From Bacteroidota bacterium (GTDB lineage: Bacteria > Bacteroidota > Bacteroidia > Chitinophagales > Chitinophagaceae), in assembly GCA_030706635.1 (NCBI GenBank), contig JAUZOD010000002.1, positions 62,001-126,000 of the forward strand: DNA of 64,000 bases, read 5' to 3'. The position numbers and the translations under genes were made by a program. The notes under the pieces are model-generated. The model was not told the origin of the DNA, searched no databases, and worked only from the letters and a program-made list of their open reading frames with translations. Position 1 is the stretch's first letter. Each line of letters starts with the position of its first letter. This document shows, piece by piece, positions 26,680-36,500 of the stretch.

Positions 26680-28182
26680 ATGTCGAATGGAATGATCTAT
26701 AAATTTTCCTCCCTGGGGAATTGGTTGAAACACCATTTTCTGGAGAAAAAATTGAATACCCGCTTTGGTTGGATATTGCTGACCCTGCTTGGCTTAATCA
26801 TGACCTACGGTATCGTACTGGTAGATTCCGCGATCGGCCCCTTTGTGGTTGTTTCCATCCTTGTCGTATTACTGCTGATTCTGGTCATGAGGTTTCCTTA
26901 TTTCGGGTTTTACTTTCTCATCGGCTATTCTTCTATCACCACAACGATTGACCGGCTTATTACATCCTCTGTATCGGCAGGAGTCTTAGATGAAGTACTT
27001 ATTTACCTGGTACTTTTTAGCGTCCTTTTAAAAAACACCCGGAAAAAAATTACGGACCACCGTTTTTGGTCTAACCCGATCACCCTGGGTATTTTAATTT
27101 TATTTGGCTATTATCTGATCGAACTCTTCAACCCGGCGATGCTGGGTACGCTTGGCTGGCTCAGCTTTTTCAATAGACAATTGAGTTATTTTGTTTTTTA
27201 TTTTATAACGTACTGTCTCCTGGATTCCCGGGAACGCATCTTGTACTTCGTGCGGTTCATGATAGTGCTCACCACGCTGCTGGCGCTTTATGCCTGCAAA
27301 CAACAGTGGTTTGGGTATGCCGGATTCGAATTGCGGTGGATCGGGACCGGCGGCGGACTCACGCTCTTATTACAAGCAGGTATGCTCCGCAAATTTTCTG
27401 TATTTTCTGATCCGGCTACGTCCGGGATTCTTTTCGCCAGCATTTCGGTATTGTGCATCGTGCTGTTTGTACGAACGGATAAGAAAAAAGAAAGGATCTG
27501 GCTGGGCATTGCCACTGTGTTTAACCTACTGGCGTATAGTTATTCCGGCACCCGTACAGCTACCCTGATGATTGTGGTCGGTATCGCCCTGTATTGTCTT
27601 TCCACCCTGTATGAAAAAAGGACCGCCATTTTTCTGCTTTTTTCTGTTTCATCGCTCGTTGTGCTTCTGGTTATGCCTCACCAGAATTCTATTACGAACA
27701 GGATCCGGTCGGCTTTCCTGGGAACCAAAGATGAATCGGCTGCCGTCCGGGATTTTAACCGGCACCAGGTTCAGCCGTATATCCAGGATCACCCGATCGG
27801 CGGCGGAATATATACCTGTGGATTTGAAGGGCCTAAATACAATCACGGACATTACCTGGAATATCTGCAGCCCGACAGTGGTTATATGAAAACGGTTGCC
27901 GAACAGGGGGCGGTGGGTCTGGCCCTGTTGCTGTTATTTTATTTTATCGTCATGTGGTATGGATACCGTCGTTTTTTCAGCGCGAAAGATCCGGAAATCC
28001 AAAACTATTATATAGCCTTGCTGATCATGATGTTTACCTTGATGGCTGCACAATACAGTCAGATGGCCATTACCCAATGCCCTGTAATCCTGTACTTTCA
28101 CACCGCAATGATCATTTTTATCAAACTGGCTGATTCTGACAAACCAGCTCAAACCATACCCATAATAACAAACCAAAATTAA
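26680..28182 (+). CDS. O-antigen ligase / polymerase family membrane protein (Wzy/WaaL-like)
   Basis: A 500-residue protein from the ATG at 26680 (MSNGMIYKFSSLGNWLKHHF); a longer frame from TTG at 26641 would overlap the microprotein and is rejected. It has about ten to twelve hydrophobic helices. The Wzy_C-type central region includes FSDPATSGILFASISVLCIVLF and YSYSGTRTATLMIVVGIALY, followed by a large periplasmic loop (about 360-430; HQVQPYIQDHPIGGGIYTCG..., with His and Arg residues as in WaaL/Wzy). Such proteins polymerise repeat units or attach polymer to a lipid at the outer face of the inner membrane. It is 4 bases from the following TolC-like gene. Confidence 0.85.
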   Translation: MSNGMIYKFSSLGNWLKHHFLEKKLNTRFGWILLTLLGLIMTYGIVLVDSAIGPFVVVSILVVLLLILVMRFPYFGFYFLIGYSSITTTIDRLITSSVSAGVLDEVLIYLVLFSVLLKNTRKKITDHRFWSNPITLGILILFGYYLIELFNPAMLGTLGWLSFFNRQLSYFVFYFITYCLLDSRERILYFVRFMIVLTTLLALYACKQQWFGYAGFELRWIGTGGGLTLLLQAGMLRKFSVFSDPATSGILFASISVLCIVLFVRTDKKKERIWLGIATVFNLLAYSYSGTRTATLMIVVGIALYCLSTLYEKRTAIFLLFSVSSLVVLLVMPHQNSITNRIRSAFLGTKDESAAVRDFNRHQVQPYIQDHPIGGGIYTCGFEGPKYNHGHYLEYLQPDSGYMKTVAEQGAVGLALLLLFYFIVMWYGYRRFFSAKDPEIQNYYIALLIMMFTLMAAQYSQMAITQCPVILYFHTAMIIFIKLADSDKPAQTIPIITNQN

Positions 28183-28186
28183 TCAT

Positions 28187-28894
28187 ATGCGATATATTGT
28201 AATTTTTTTACTGCTGCTTTCGGAATCTATATTCGCCCAGCCTGCGGGCCTTTACCGGGTCGATAGCACGCGTTTGACAGATATCCGCGAACGTCTGGTA
28301 CAACTTGCCATCCAGGGCCCCACTTATGAAATGGCGGATCACGCAACTCAGGCTGCTGCTTCACAAATCACCATTGCGAAAGCTGCCTATCTGGGTTTGT
28401 TCAGTGCGCAGGGAAATCTCAATGAGTTCACGGTGAGGAATGCATTCAGCAGCGGAAACAACAATCAGTATGCTCAGATTTATTATCCGAGGTATAATTT
28501 TGGCTTGAATGTTCCGTTTGATATTTTTACCCGTACCAGGAATACGGTCAAAATAGCCAAAGACAATTATTCCATAACGCTGGCGGAGAAAAATGAAAAG
28601 TTCCGCGAGATCAAGGCCGATGTACTCACCAAGTATGAGAACTATCTTCTCGCAAAACAACTTGTGGAATTCCAGAGTAAACTAACACAGAACGAATATT
28701 CTCAGTTTAAACGGGCGGAGAGCGATTTTGCAGATAACCTTATTAAACTGGATGATTTGGAAAAGGCTCAGAAGAGCTATATCACAGAACAGGTAAAAAG
28801 CCTTTCCATGCAGAGGGATCTGAACCTGTCCAAAATTGAGATTGAAAAGGTGATTGGCGTAAAAATTGAAGACGTGGAAAAAGGATTAAAATAA
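28187..28894 (+). CDS. Half-length TolC-family outer-membrane protein
   Basis: A 235-residue protein with signal peptide MRYIVIFLLLLSESIFAQ. The mature part has long amphipathic helices typical of TolC/OEP repeats (ADHATQAAASQITIAKAAYLGLFS, KFREIKADVLTKYENYLLAKQLVEFQSK, DLEKAQKSYITEQVKSLSMQRDLNLSKIEIEKVIGV) and a strand segment (YAQIYYPRYNFGLNVPFDIF). Usual TolC proteins are about 420-480 residues with two such repeats; this has one. A trimer or hexamer of half-units could form a channel. No Wza-type polysaccharide export gene is present in this cluster, so this protein may be the outer-membrane exit. The start is 4 bases after the ligase stop. Confidence 0.75.
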   Translation: MRYIVIFLLLLSESIFAQPAGLYRVDSTRLTDIRERLVQLAIQGPTYEMADHATQAAASQITIAKAAYLGLFSAQGNLNEFTVRNAFSSGNNNQYAQIYYPRYNFGLNVPFDIFTRTRNTVKIAKDNYSITLAEKNEKFREIKADVLTKYENYLLAKQLVEFQSKLTQNEYSQFKRAESDFADNLIKLDDLEKAQKSYITEQVKSLSMQRDLNLSKIEIEKVIGVKIEDVEKGLK

Positions 28895-28922
28895 GCCATT
28901 TTCTGAAATGCCGGCGGTTTTG

Positions 28923-28930
28923 TAATTTTG
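28923..28930 (+). promoter_or_regulatory. Candidate -7 promoter element for the small T9SS-domain gene
   Basis: TAATTTTG fits TAnnTTTG and lies 46 bases before the ATG at 28977. No clear TTG is found at 17-23 bases upstream. It would allow separate transcription from the exopolysaccharide operon. Confidence 0.35.
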
Positions 28931-28976
28931 GAAAAAAAGCGTTATATTGTAAAACAGCTAACTTTATCCATTGACT

Positions 28977-29321
28977 ATGAGGCTTTTTTACCTTGTTATA
29001 TTTATGGTGTTTTGTTCGGTAACCCAGGTTAAAAGCCAAAACCGGACGCCCGGGTTTCCTGACCCAGAAACGGTGGCTACGGTTCGTTTTTACCCCAACC
29101 CCGCCTCTTCTTATATTACTTTCGACCTGCTCAAGAATTACGGTAAAAACTACAGCATCCAGGTATTCAATTTCCTGGGAAAAAAAGTGTATGAATTTTC
29201 TGCGGAAGACCAGAAGACTGTCGTTAACCTGACCGATTTCTTCCGTGGCATTTATATTTTCCAGCTCAAAGATCCCAATGGAAAAATTGTGGAGTCGAAT
29301 AAGTTTCAGGTAAACAAATAA
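28977..29321 (+). CDS. Minimal T9SS type A sorting-domain protein
   Basis: A 114-residue protein from the ATG at 28977 (MRLFYLVIFMVFCSVTQVKSQ; a TTG six bases earlier is less likely). After the signal peptide there are only about 14 residues, then a complete type A sorting domain: VRFYPNPASSYITFDL, YSIQVFNFLGKKVYEF, GIYIFQLKDPNGKIVESNKFQVNK. This domain normally sits at the end of large T9SS cargo; here it is almost the whole protein, so the exported product would have no separate cargo. Such small proteins occur in Bacteroidota, but I know of no function. The gene ends at the inverted repeat 29320-29409. Confidence 0.8.
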   Translation: MRLFYLVIFMVFCSVTQVKSQNRTPGFPDPETVATVRFYPNPASSYITFDLLKNYGKNYSIQVFNFLGKKVYEFSAEDQKTVVNLTDFFRGIYIFQLKDPNGKIVESNKFQVNK

Positions 29322-29409
29322 ATGTGAAAATGTGGAAATGTGCTGATGTGTAAATGAGATGCACTATGTTCCCGTTCTCCCATTAGCACATTTCCACATT
29401 TTCACATTT
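29320..29409. repeat. Stop-codon-anchored inverted repeat between convergent genes (copy 3, octad units)
   Basis: The 29 bases at 29320-29348 match the reverse complement of 29381-29409 at 28 of 29 positions, with 32 bases between. Each arm is built of 8-base units (AAATGTGA, AAATGTGG, AAATGTGC, TGATGTGT). The left gene's TAA (29319-29321) overlaps the first two bases of the element. The right gene's TGA (29402-29404, minus strand) is inside the arm. It very likely forms a long hairpin ending transcription from both sides. Confidence 0.82.
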
Positions 29410-30586
29410 GATCAGTCACTTCAACAATCAAGAACTTCAGATAATGCGTATTCTCCATACCCCAGACTACCGGGTGGTCCGGAGACTGCGTAGAGAATAT
29501 AACCTGTCTCAATTTTTTTCCTGCATCCTGCGCGGCGGATTGGATCACTTCCAGGAAATTGTCCGGTGAAACCAGGTTCGTGCAGGAAGAGGTAACCAGG
29601 AATCCCCCGTTGCGCAATAATTTCATTCCCCTCAAATTGATTTCCTTGTAACCGGTAAGGGCCTTTTGAATATGCTCCCGGTTTTTCGTGAACGCCGGCG
29701 GATCAAGCATCACGACGTCATATTTCTTCGGCTCCCGGCTCCATTTTTTCAGCACGTCAAAGGCGTTTACTGCCTGAAACTCCACTTTATCCTCAAATCC
29801 GTTCAGGGAGGCGTTATGCCTGGCCCCGGCAATCGCTTTCTCTGAAATATCCAGTCCGAGTACTGATTTAGCTCCATAATGCGCAGCATGAATCTCAAAA
29901 GTTCCTGTATAACAAAAGGCCCCAAGCACGTCCGCATCTTTTACAATGTGCTGAATGGCCCGGCGATTATCCTGTTGATCCAGGAAATAGCCGGTCTTTT
30001 GCCCATTCTCGAGATCCACCTGGAATTTCAACCCATTTTCCTGTATAATAATCTGGGTGTCAAATGGTTCGGACAGAAATCCTTTTTGCTGGACAAGCCC
30101 TTCCAGTTCCCTCACGGGCACATCATTTCTTTCATAGATTTTCTGTGTTTTGAAGATGCCGTTCAGGGCTTTCACAATGGCCGGTTTCCACAAATCAATG
30201 CCCAGGGAAAGCGTCTGCACAACAAAATGATCGTTGAATTTATCTATGATCAGGGCGGGAAGCCCGTCGGCTTCACCAAAGACCAGGCGGCAATTTTCCG
30301 TATAACCCGTCCTTTTACGATAAGCCCAGGCGGATTCAATGCGGTTGAAGAAAAACTGATCATTGATTTCTTCTTTTTCTCTGCGGGTAAGGAGCCTAAC
30401 CGTAATCTGAGATCTTGGATTGAAATATCCCTTTCCCACGAATTTCTTATCCCAGGTAAAAACGGCCACAATCTCTCCGGGACTCAGCTGTTCTTCTGTT
30501 TCGGCAATTTCATTGGCAAAAATCCATGGATGGCCATTTTCTACACGGCGGCTGATCTTTCTCTTTAAAATAACGGCTGGTATCAT
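29402..30586 (-). CDS. rlmI: Class I SAM-dependent rRNA methyltransferase, RlmI/RlmK-like (PUA domain)
   Basis: A 394-residue protein. The N-terminal PUA-like domain (about 1-75) has RKISRRVENGHPWIFANEI and GEIVAVFTWDKKFVGKGYFNP. A central RlmI segment has NCRLVFGEADGLPALIIDKF. The methyltransferase domain has GYFLDQQDNRRAI, DVLGAFCYTGTFEIHAA (motif I), VLGLDISEKAI, the catalytic-pocket motif YDVVMLDPPAFTKN, and SSCTNLVSP with Cys in the expected motif VI position for m5C chemistry. RlmI makes m5C1962 in E. coli 23S rRNA. The ATG at 30584-30586 is divergent from grpE (116 bases). The last two codons and the stop lie in the inverted repeat. Confidence 0.9.
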   Translation of the reverse strand: MIPAVILKRKISRRVENGHPWIFANEIAETEEQLSPGEIVAVFTWDKKFVGKGYFNPRSQITVRLLTRREKEEINDQFFFNRIESAWAYRKRTGYTENCRLVFGEADGLPALIIDKFNDHFVVQTLSLGIDLWKPAIVKALNGIFKTQKIYERNDVPVRELEGLVQQKGFLSEPFDTQIIIQENGLKFQVDLENGQKTGYFLDQQDNRRAIQHIVKDADVLGAFCYTGTFEIHAAHYGAKSVLGLDISEKAIAGARHNASLNGFEDKVEFQAVNAFDVLKKWSREPKKYDVVMLDPPAFTKNREHIQKALTGYKEINLRGMKLLRNGGFLVTSSCTNLVSPDNFLEVIQSAAQDAGKKLRQVIFSTQSPDHPVVWGMENTHYLKFLIVEVTDQM

Positions 30587-30656
30587 GTGGCAAATGTAAC
30601 TGAATGCATGGCCGTTAAATGAGGCCGGATATGGACAATTTGTCTCAAATCATCTC

Positions 30657-30686
30657 TTGGCAGAGAAATTGACAACCTTACCTTTG
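30657..30686 (+). promoter_or_regulatory. grpE promoter (TTG-N19-TACCTTTG)
   Basis: TTG at 30657-30659 and TACCTTTG at 30679-30686 are separated by 19 bases, matching the Flavobacterium/Bacteroides promoter pattern TTG-N17-23-TAnnTTTG. The grpE ATG is 16 bases further on, giving a leader of roughly ten bases. Confidence 0.65.
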
Positions 30687-30702
30687 CCACAATTTCAATA
30701 AG

Positions 30703-31290
30703 ATGCAAAAGAACCCTGAAAATTTTACAGATTCCGCAGATCCTGAGTCTGCAAGTGAAAGAGAATCAACGGTCGATATTAATACGGATGAAAACGTAGC
30801 GGGAACGAATCACATGCATGGCGAAACCCTGGAACCCGATGATGTGCAGGAGAGGTTTTCCGCCGAATTGCAGGAACAGAAGGATAAATACCTCCGGTTA
30901 TTTGCAGAATTTGACAATTTTAAACGCAGAACGGCGCGCGAAAGGCTGGAATTGAGTCAGACTGCTGGGAAGGAGATAATCAGCTCCCTGCTGGACGTGC
31001 TTGATGACTGCGACAGGGCCGAAAAGCAGCTTCAGCAAAGCCCGGATACTGATGGAATACGGGAAGGTGTTCTGCTGGTATTCAATAAATTACGATCGAT
31101 TCTTCAAAGCAAAGGGCTCAGGCCGATGGTCAGTATCAATACCGAATTTGATGTTGAAAAACACGAGGCGATCTCGGAGATCCCAGCCCCTACCCCAAAA
31201 CAGGTAGGTAAGGTGATCGACGAAGTAACCCGGGGTTATTATTTAAATGATAAACTAATCCGATTCGCGAAAGTGGTCGTGGGAAAATGA
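30703..31290 (+). CDS. grpE: Nucleotide exchange factor GrpE
   Basis: A 195-residue protein. An acidic, low-complexity N-terminus (about 1-50) is followed by the GrpE coiled coil ([30 protein letters not shown]), [16 protein letters not shown], and the beta-domain with [42 protein letters not shown], including the near-universal GKVxxExxxGYxxxxKxxRxxxVxV signature. GrpE releases ADP from DnaK in the cytoplasm. It is followed 10 bases later by dnaJ; dnaK is not in the window. Confidence 0.97.
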   Translation: MQKNPENFTDSADPESASERESTVDINTDENVAGTNHMHGETLEPDDVQERFSAELQEQKDKYLRLFAEFDNFKRRTARERLELSQTAGKEIISSLLDVLDDCDRAEKQLQQSPDTDGIREGVLLVFNKLRSILQSKGLRPMVSINTEFDVEKHEAISEIPAPTPKQVGKVIDEVTRGYYLNDKLIRFAKVVVGK

Positions 31291-31300
31291 ACCGAACCTA

Positions 31301-32452
31301 ATGAAAAGGGATTATTACGAAATACTGGAAATAGCAAAGACGGCCTCAGCAGATGAAATTAAAAAGTCCTATCGTAAAGTGGCTATGAAGTTTCACCCGG
31401 ACCGCAATCCGGGGGATAAGTCTGCGGAAGAGAAGTTCAAGGAAGCTGCAGAAGCTTATGAAGTGCTGAGCGACAGTGAGAAGCGGTCAAAGTACGACCG
31501 GTACGGCCACTCGGGGCTTAATAACGGACGAGGCAGTTTCGGCGGCGGCGGTATGAATATGGAAGACATCTTCAGCCAGTTCGGCGACGTATTCGGAGAT
31601 GATATTTTCGGCAGTTTCTTTGGCGGCAGGCGGGGAGGTGGTCAGTCCAGAACCCAGGGTATTCGTGGCAGCAACCTGCGGATCAAAATAAAACTGACCT
31701 ATGAGGAAATTGCAAAAGGGGTAAATAAGAATATCAAGGTTAAAAAACATATCCCTTGTAATACCTGTCATGGCAGCGGAGCTAAGGATAAAGGGAGCGT
31801 GCAGACCTGTACCACCTGCGGAGGCAGCGGACAGGTTCGGAGGGTGAGTAATACCTTTCTCGGGCAAATGCAAACCGTTACCACCTGTCCTGCCTGTAAC
31901 GGGGAGGGAAGTACGATTACGGCAAAATGTACTGCCTGTAAAGGGGAAGGCAGGGTATATGGGGAAGAAGTGGTGAATATCGATATTCCGGCCGGTGTGC
32001 AGGAGGGCATGCAATTGAGTGTGTCAGGAAAGGGGAATGCAGGAGAACGGGGAGGCACGCCAGGAGATCTGATCATACTGGTTGAAGAAGAGGCGCATCC
32101 GGATTTGCATCGGGACGGGCTGAATGTTGCCTTTGAATTATACCTTTCATTCCCCGATGCTGTTTTTGGTTTGCAGGTGGAAGTGCCCACCATCGACGGT
32201 AAAGCCAAGATCCGCATTCCGCCGGGCACACAAAGCGGGAAGATTTTCCGGCTCAAGGGCAAGGGCTTTCCTTCGGTAAATTCTTACGAAAAAGGGGATC
32301 AGCTCATTCATGTGAATGTATGGACACCTCAACAGGTATCTCCTGAAGAGAAAACAGTTTTGGACAAGCTTAGCAGCTCACCCAACTTTGAGCCGAAACC
32401 AGATAAGAATGAAAAAAGCTTTTTTGATAAGGTGAAGGAGATGTTCAGTTAA
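31301..32452 (+). CDS. dnaJ: Chaperone protein DnaJ
   Basis: A 383-residue type I J-protein. It has the J domain with [27 protein letters not shown] (HPD at about 32-34), a Gly/Phe-rich region (about 75-125), four zinc motifs ([32 protein letters not shown]) and the C-terminal substrate domains ([57 protein letters not shown]). It delivers unfolded clients to DnaK and stimulates its ATPase. It forms an operon with grpE. The stop overlaps the stop of the converging PorP/SprF gene by 4 bases through a shared TTAA. Confidence 0.97.
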   Translation: MKRDYYEILEIAKTASADEIKKSYRKVAMKFHPDRNPGDKSAEEKFKEAAEAYEVLSDSEKRSKYDRYGHSGLNNGRGSFGGGGMNMEDIFSQFGDVFGDDIFGSFFGGRRGGGQSRTQGIRGSNLRIKIKLTYEEIAKGVNKNIKVKKHIPCNTCHGSGAKDKGSVQTCTTCGGSGQVRRVSNTFLGQMQTVTTCPACNGEGSTITAKCTACKGEGRVYGEEVVNIDIPAGVQEGMQLSVSGKGNAGERGGTPGDLIILVEEEAHPDLHRDGLNVAFELYLSFPDAVFGLQVEVPTIDGKAKIRIPPGTQSGKIFRLKGKGFPSVNSYEKGDQLIHVNVWTPQQVSPEEKTVLDKLSSSPNFEPKPDKNEKSFFDKVKEMFS

Positions 32453-33492
32453 AAGCGTGGACAAAGCATTTTATTTTTAGCTGAGTTTTCACGATCCAGG
32501 AATCCGATATAGGATATGGATAGTTCAAACCCTCCATAACCCTGACTCACCGTGTTCAGAGCAGAAATATTCACATCATAACTGATGGCAATCGATAAAG
32601 GAAGCATCTCCAGTTTGACAACCGGGATGAATGCATCTTTCCATCGCAGAAACGCCCCAATGCCGAGCAGGTATTTTGGATTGTCAACAAAGTCGCCCAG
32701 TTTATAGCCATAAATAACGCCCGCAACCGTTTCTTGCGCGCCTCCCTGCGTGCTGTAGTCGGCCTGCAGCGTGAACTCCGACCGCTCATCAATGTAAAGT
32801 TTTGCACCTCCTGACACCACATATTTGGGATCAAGTTCTACGGTTGCATTCTGATAGAAATTATTCTTTGGCCTGTTGAGATGATGGTAGGCTACCCCGA
32901 AAAACATGCTGTGTTGCTGGTTCTCTCCGAAGCTGCTGTTGAAGCTCATGCCTACACTGCCATCCCAGTATTGTACATCAGGTTGCGTAAAAGTTTCGCC
33001 ATCCGGAAGGGCCGGATTAAAAACACCACCGGAAAACTGGCTGTTTGTGGTGATTTTGGATCGGTCAATTCTTTTCTCTGCATAACCGCCCATGAATCCG
33101 AGCGACAAATACATGGTCCTGGTATCAGAAAGGGATTTGTGATAGTTGAGGGCGGGAAACACTTCGTTGGACACCAGCCCTGCACTGCCCGCTTTATCAT
33201 ACAAAACCTCGAGACCAACGGTCAGAAAATCATTGCTATGCCCGACCGGCATTTTATATTCTCCGTTGAATGATCCGGTTTTATACGCATTGGTAAAACT
33301 ATTCCATTGATCCCGGTAAACGCCCTGAATCCGGTAGTCTCCGGTGAAGATCCCGGCAAGGGATGGATTCCGGAGCAGCGGCGCCTCAAAAAACTGGGAA
33401 AAATGAAGGTCCTGCGAAAAGGCAGTCGCCATACTGCCGCAGCAGATCGCCAGGATGAAGAGTGCTTTTTTAACGGGGTTCGGGTTTCTCAT
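32449..33492 (-). CDS. PorP/SprF-family T9SS outer-membrane protein (second copy)
   Basis: A 347-residue protein. It has signal peptide [27 protein letters not shown], then [36 protein letters not shown], the PorP/SprF hallmark, which aligns with the copy at 2910-3989 (DLHFSQWFNSPLTTNPA...YRLGANYRNQW). Beta-strand-rich remainder; ends NKMLCPRF. It probably forms an outer-membrane barrel for secreting or holding the giant PKD protein encoded directly upstream (15-base gap). The ATG at 33490-33492 is unambiguous. Confidence 0.88.
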   Translation of the reverse strand: MRNPNPVKKALFILAICCGSMATAFSQDLHFSQFFEAPLLRNPSLAGIFTGDYRIQGVYRDQWNSFTNAYKTGSFNGEYKMPVGHSNDFLTVGLEVLYDKAGSAGLVSNEVFPALNYHKSLSDTRTMYLSLGFMGGYAEKRIDRSKITTNSQFSGGVFNPALPDGETFTQPDVQYWDGSVGMSFNSSFGENQQHSMFFGVAYHHLNRPKNNFYQNATVELDPKYVVSGGAKLYIDERSEFTLQADYSTQGGAQETVAGVIYGYKLGDFVDNPKYLLGIGAFLRWKDAFIPVVKLEMLPLSIAISYDVNISALNTVSQGYGGFELSISYIGFLDRENSAKNKMLCPRF

Positions 33493-33507
33493 TTTTCAAT
33501 AGGATTT

Positions 33508-36500
33508 CTATCTGATCAGGGTAACATTTCCATGATAAGGGATCAGGGTTGCATTATCGCAAAATATCTGGATTGTATATATATACACATCGGAAGGCGC
33601 TGGTTTGCCGTTGTAGGTTCCGTCCCATCCGCTCGCTTCATCATTCGGAGCAAAGTTTTTCTTTTCAAATACCACCTGACCCCAGCGGTTGAAGATGGTA
33701 ATGGAAGGGATCACATTTAATCCTCTTCCCCTGACCACAAACCGGTCATTGGAACCATCCCCGTTAGGAGAAAACGTATTCGGTATGAAAAAGTTGCTGC
33801 CATCGCAAATCACGGTGATCCTAATGCTGTCTGAGGCCGTACATCCGCCGTTATTGACTGCGTGGAGCACATAATCCACGGTTTTGATTGGTGAAGCCAG
33901 TGGTGTAAGACAATCCGGGCAGCTCAGATTTGTTATCGGCAGCCAGTTGAGACTAACGATATCCGGGGAACCGGTTCCATTGATCTGGTAGGAAGTACCC
34001 ACAGGTATGGTTACATCAGGACCCAGGTCCAGGGTTGGGTAATTAAAGGTGGTGATTTGAACGGTTTTGGTATCGGAGAAACATTTTATATCATCCGTTC
34101 CGGTAACCTGATAGCTCGTAATGCCGATCTGTGTGCTGCCTGGCGTAGCTATAGGATTTGGAATAGAGGGGTTGCTGAGACCCGCAGCCGGCGTCCAGGT
34201 GTACAGGTCGGCACCGCTGGCCGTCAGTTGTGTGCTTTGTCCAAGACATACGGAATCAGCTCCACTAACGGTCACGGTTACCGGTGTATTGACTTTTATT
34301 TTTACCGTATCATTGGCCGAACAACCGAAAGGACTCTGACCATTGACCACGAAATAAGTGGAGATAGGCGAGTTGGCCATGGGATTTGCGCAAGGGTAAC
34401 AGCTTAGCGTTCCGTTCGCAGGCGTTTGCCAGGTATATGAATTTCCAGGATCGCCGGTGGCGTTCAGCTGAAAGTCAGGGCCTCCCAAACATACCGTCAT
34501 ATCAGGTCCCGCATCCACTTTGGGAATCGGATAAATAATCAGTGGTTGCGGAGGGGCAGGAACAGTGGATGTGCATCCGGCTGTATTTGTTGCCGCCAGC
34601 GTCACCGTATAGGTTCCTGCTTTCGGATAAGAGACCGCTGGTGGATTCTGGACATTTGAGGTCTGTCCGTTGCCGAAATCCCAGGCCCAGGTGAGCGGCC
34701 CGTTCGGGTCCGAAATGGTTTCAACACCGGTGAAGGTCAGCGTTGCGGGTTCACACTGCGGTGTGAGTCCGCCAATGCTGATCTGCGGAGCGGCAACCAC
34801 TTGCACAGGCAGGGTTTTGCTGTCGCCGCAGCCGTTCACCGTTGTGATGGTCAGGGTGACATTATAGGTTTGAACACCTGTAAAAATATGAGTAACAGTG
34901 GGTAGCATGCCGGATTGCGTGCTGCCGTCGCCAAAATCCCAAAAATAATTATTGATCACTGTTCCCCGGGCCAGCGAAGAATTATCTGTGAAGGTGATCT
35001 TGCCATCACTGTTATCGCAAATCAGGGGTTTATCTATCGTAAATGAAGTGCCGATGATGGCGTCGATAAAAATGGTTTGATTACCCGTAGTCGCCACTTT
35101 ACATCCGCTCGCATCTTCCATGGTCACCACTGGAATATACTGTCCGGGTTGGTTATAATGATGCGTAATGGTGGGAACTGTATCCGTTACCGGCAGGGAA
35201 TTGTCTCCAAAAATCCAGGTAAATTGAACCGCGTTTCCGGTTTTCACTTCGAAATTTACATCCAGACTGTCGCAGGCCGAAGTGGGTGAATAGAGAAATA
35301 CACCTACGGGACCATCTATATGAATATGTTGTGAAGCTGATTTGGCAAGGCAACCACCCGGACTGGTCACGATTAACGAAACATCCCAGTCTCCGGGAAC
35401 AGGATACGTAAACGAAGGGTTCTGTAGAACGCTGAACACACCATTCCCGAGATCCCAGCGATAAGATTGTGCATAATGCCCGGTGAACGTAAAATGATCA
35501 GTAAGCGGGGGGCAGGAAGAATAGTTTGCGCTCATCGTAAATGAGGCATTCGGAGTATCAATATTAATCGGCACCGCCATAACAAAAGGAGCGGCGGAGC
35601 AGCCTAATGCATCCGTAATGCTCAGGGTCACCGGATACTGACCTACAGCCGGGAAATTATGTAAGGGTGGGTCTTTACCAATAAATGTGCTGCCGTCTTT
35701 AAAGTCCCAGGTGTACACCGGGTTAAATAAACCCTGAGACGTGTTGGTGAATTTAATATTGGAACAGGTGCCGAAGTCGGTGCCGGTAGTGGTAAACGAT
35801 GCCTTCGGCGCAGAGAACGTGATATAGCTGGGGTAGACAACACTATCGGTGCAGCCATTTGCATCCGTTACTTTTAGCTTAACAGAAAAAATGCCTTCCG
35901 TTGTATAATTGTGCGTTGGGCTTTGCTGATTCGACACACCGCCGTCTCCAAAATCCCAGGCCCATGTTGTGATGGGTATGCCGGCCGTAAAGCTGGACAA
36001 ATCCGTGAATGTTGGTGAAAAATTATTGCATCCCTGTTGCACCGGCGTCGAAAATTTTGCTGTAGGGCCGGTGATATGCATCGTATAAGGCGCCGACGTG
36101 GCCGAACATCCGGTGTTATCTGTGGTCTTTACGGTAACCTGATAATCCTTTGCGATAGTGTAGGTATGGGACGTAGCTCCGCTTGACGAATTAGCGGTCG
36201 TGCCATCTCCGAAATCAAATAAGTAGCTTACAATATTGTTCGGGTGCGTGGTATTTATTAATACGGTATTGTTTTTACAGATCGGGTTAGCTGAAACACT
36301 GATCGCTGTCACCTGGTTGGCTGTAACCGATTTGGTGATGGAACTCTGGCAGGCTCCGTTCGTTACAGTTAGGCTAACGTTGAAGGTCGTGGGAGCTCCG
36401 GGAGTAAATGAATGCGTAGGATTCTGGGCGGCAGATGTGCCACCGTCTCCAAAGTCCCATGCCCAGGTGAGGGGCCCTGTTGAACCGTCTTTGAACGAGA

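Noticed and set aside
34057-34407. Plus-strand frames opposite the giant PKD gene (also at 4144, 5260, 9343, 36703)
   Set aside because: They mirror the repetitive coding sequence of the minus strand and show no domains or signal peptides.
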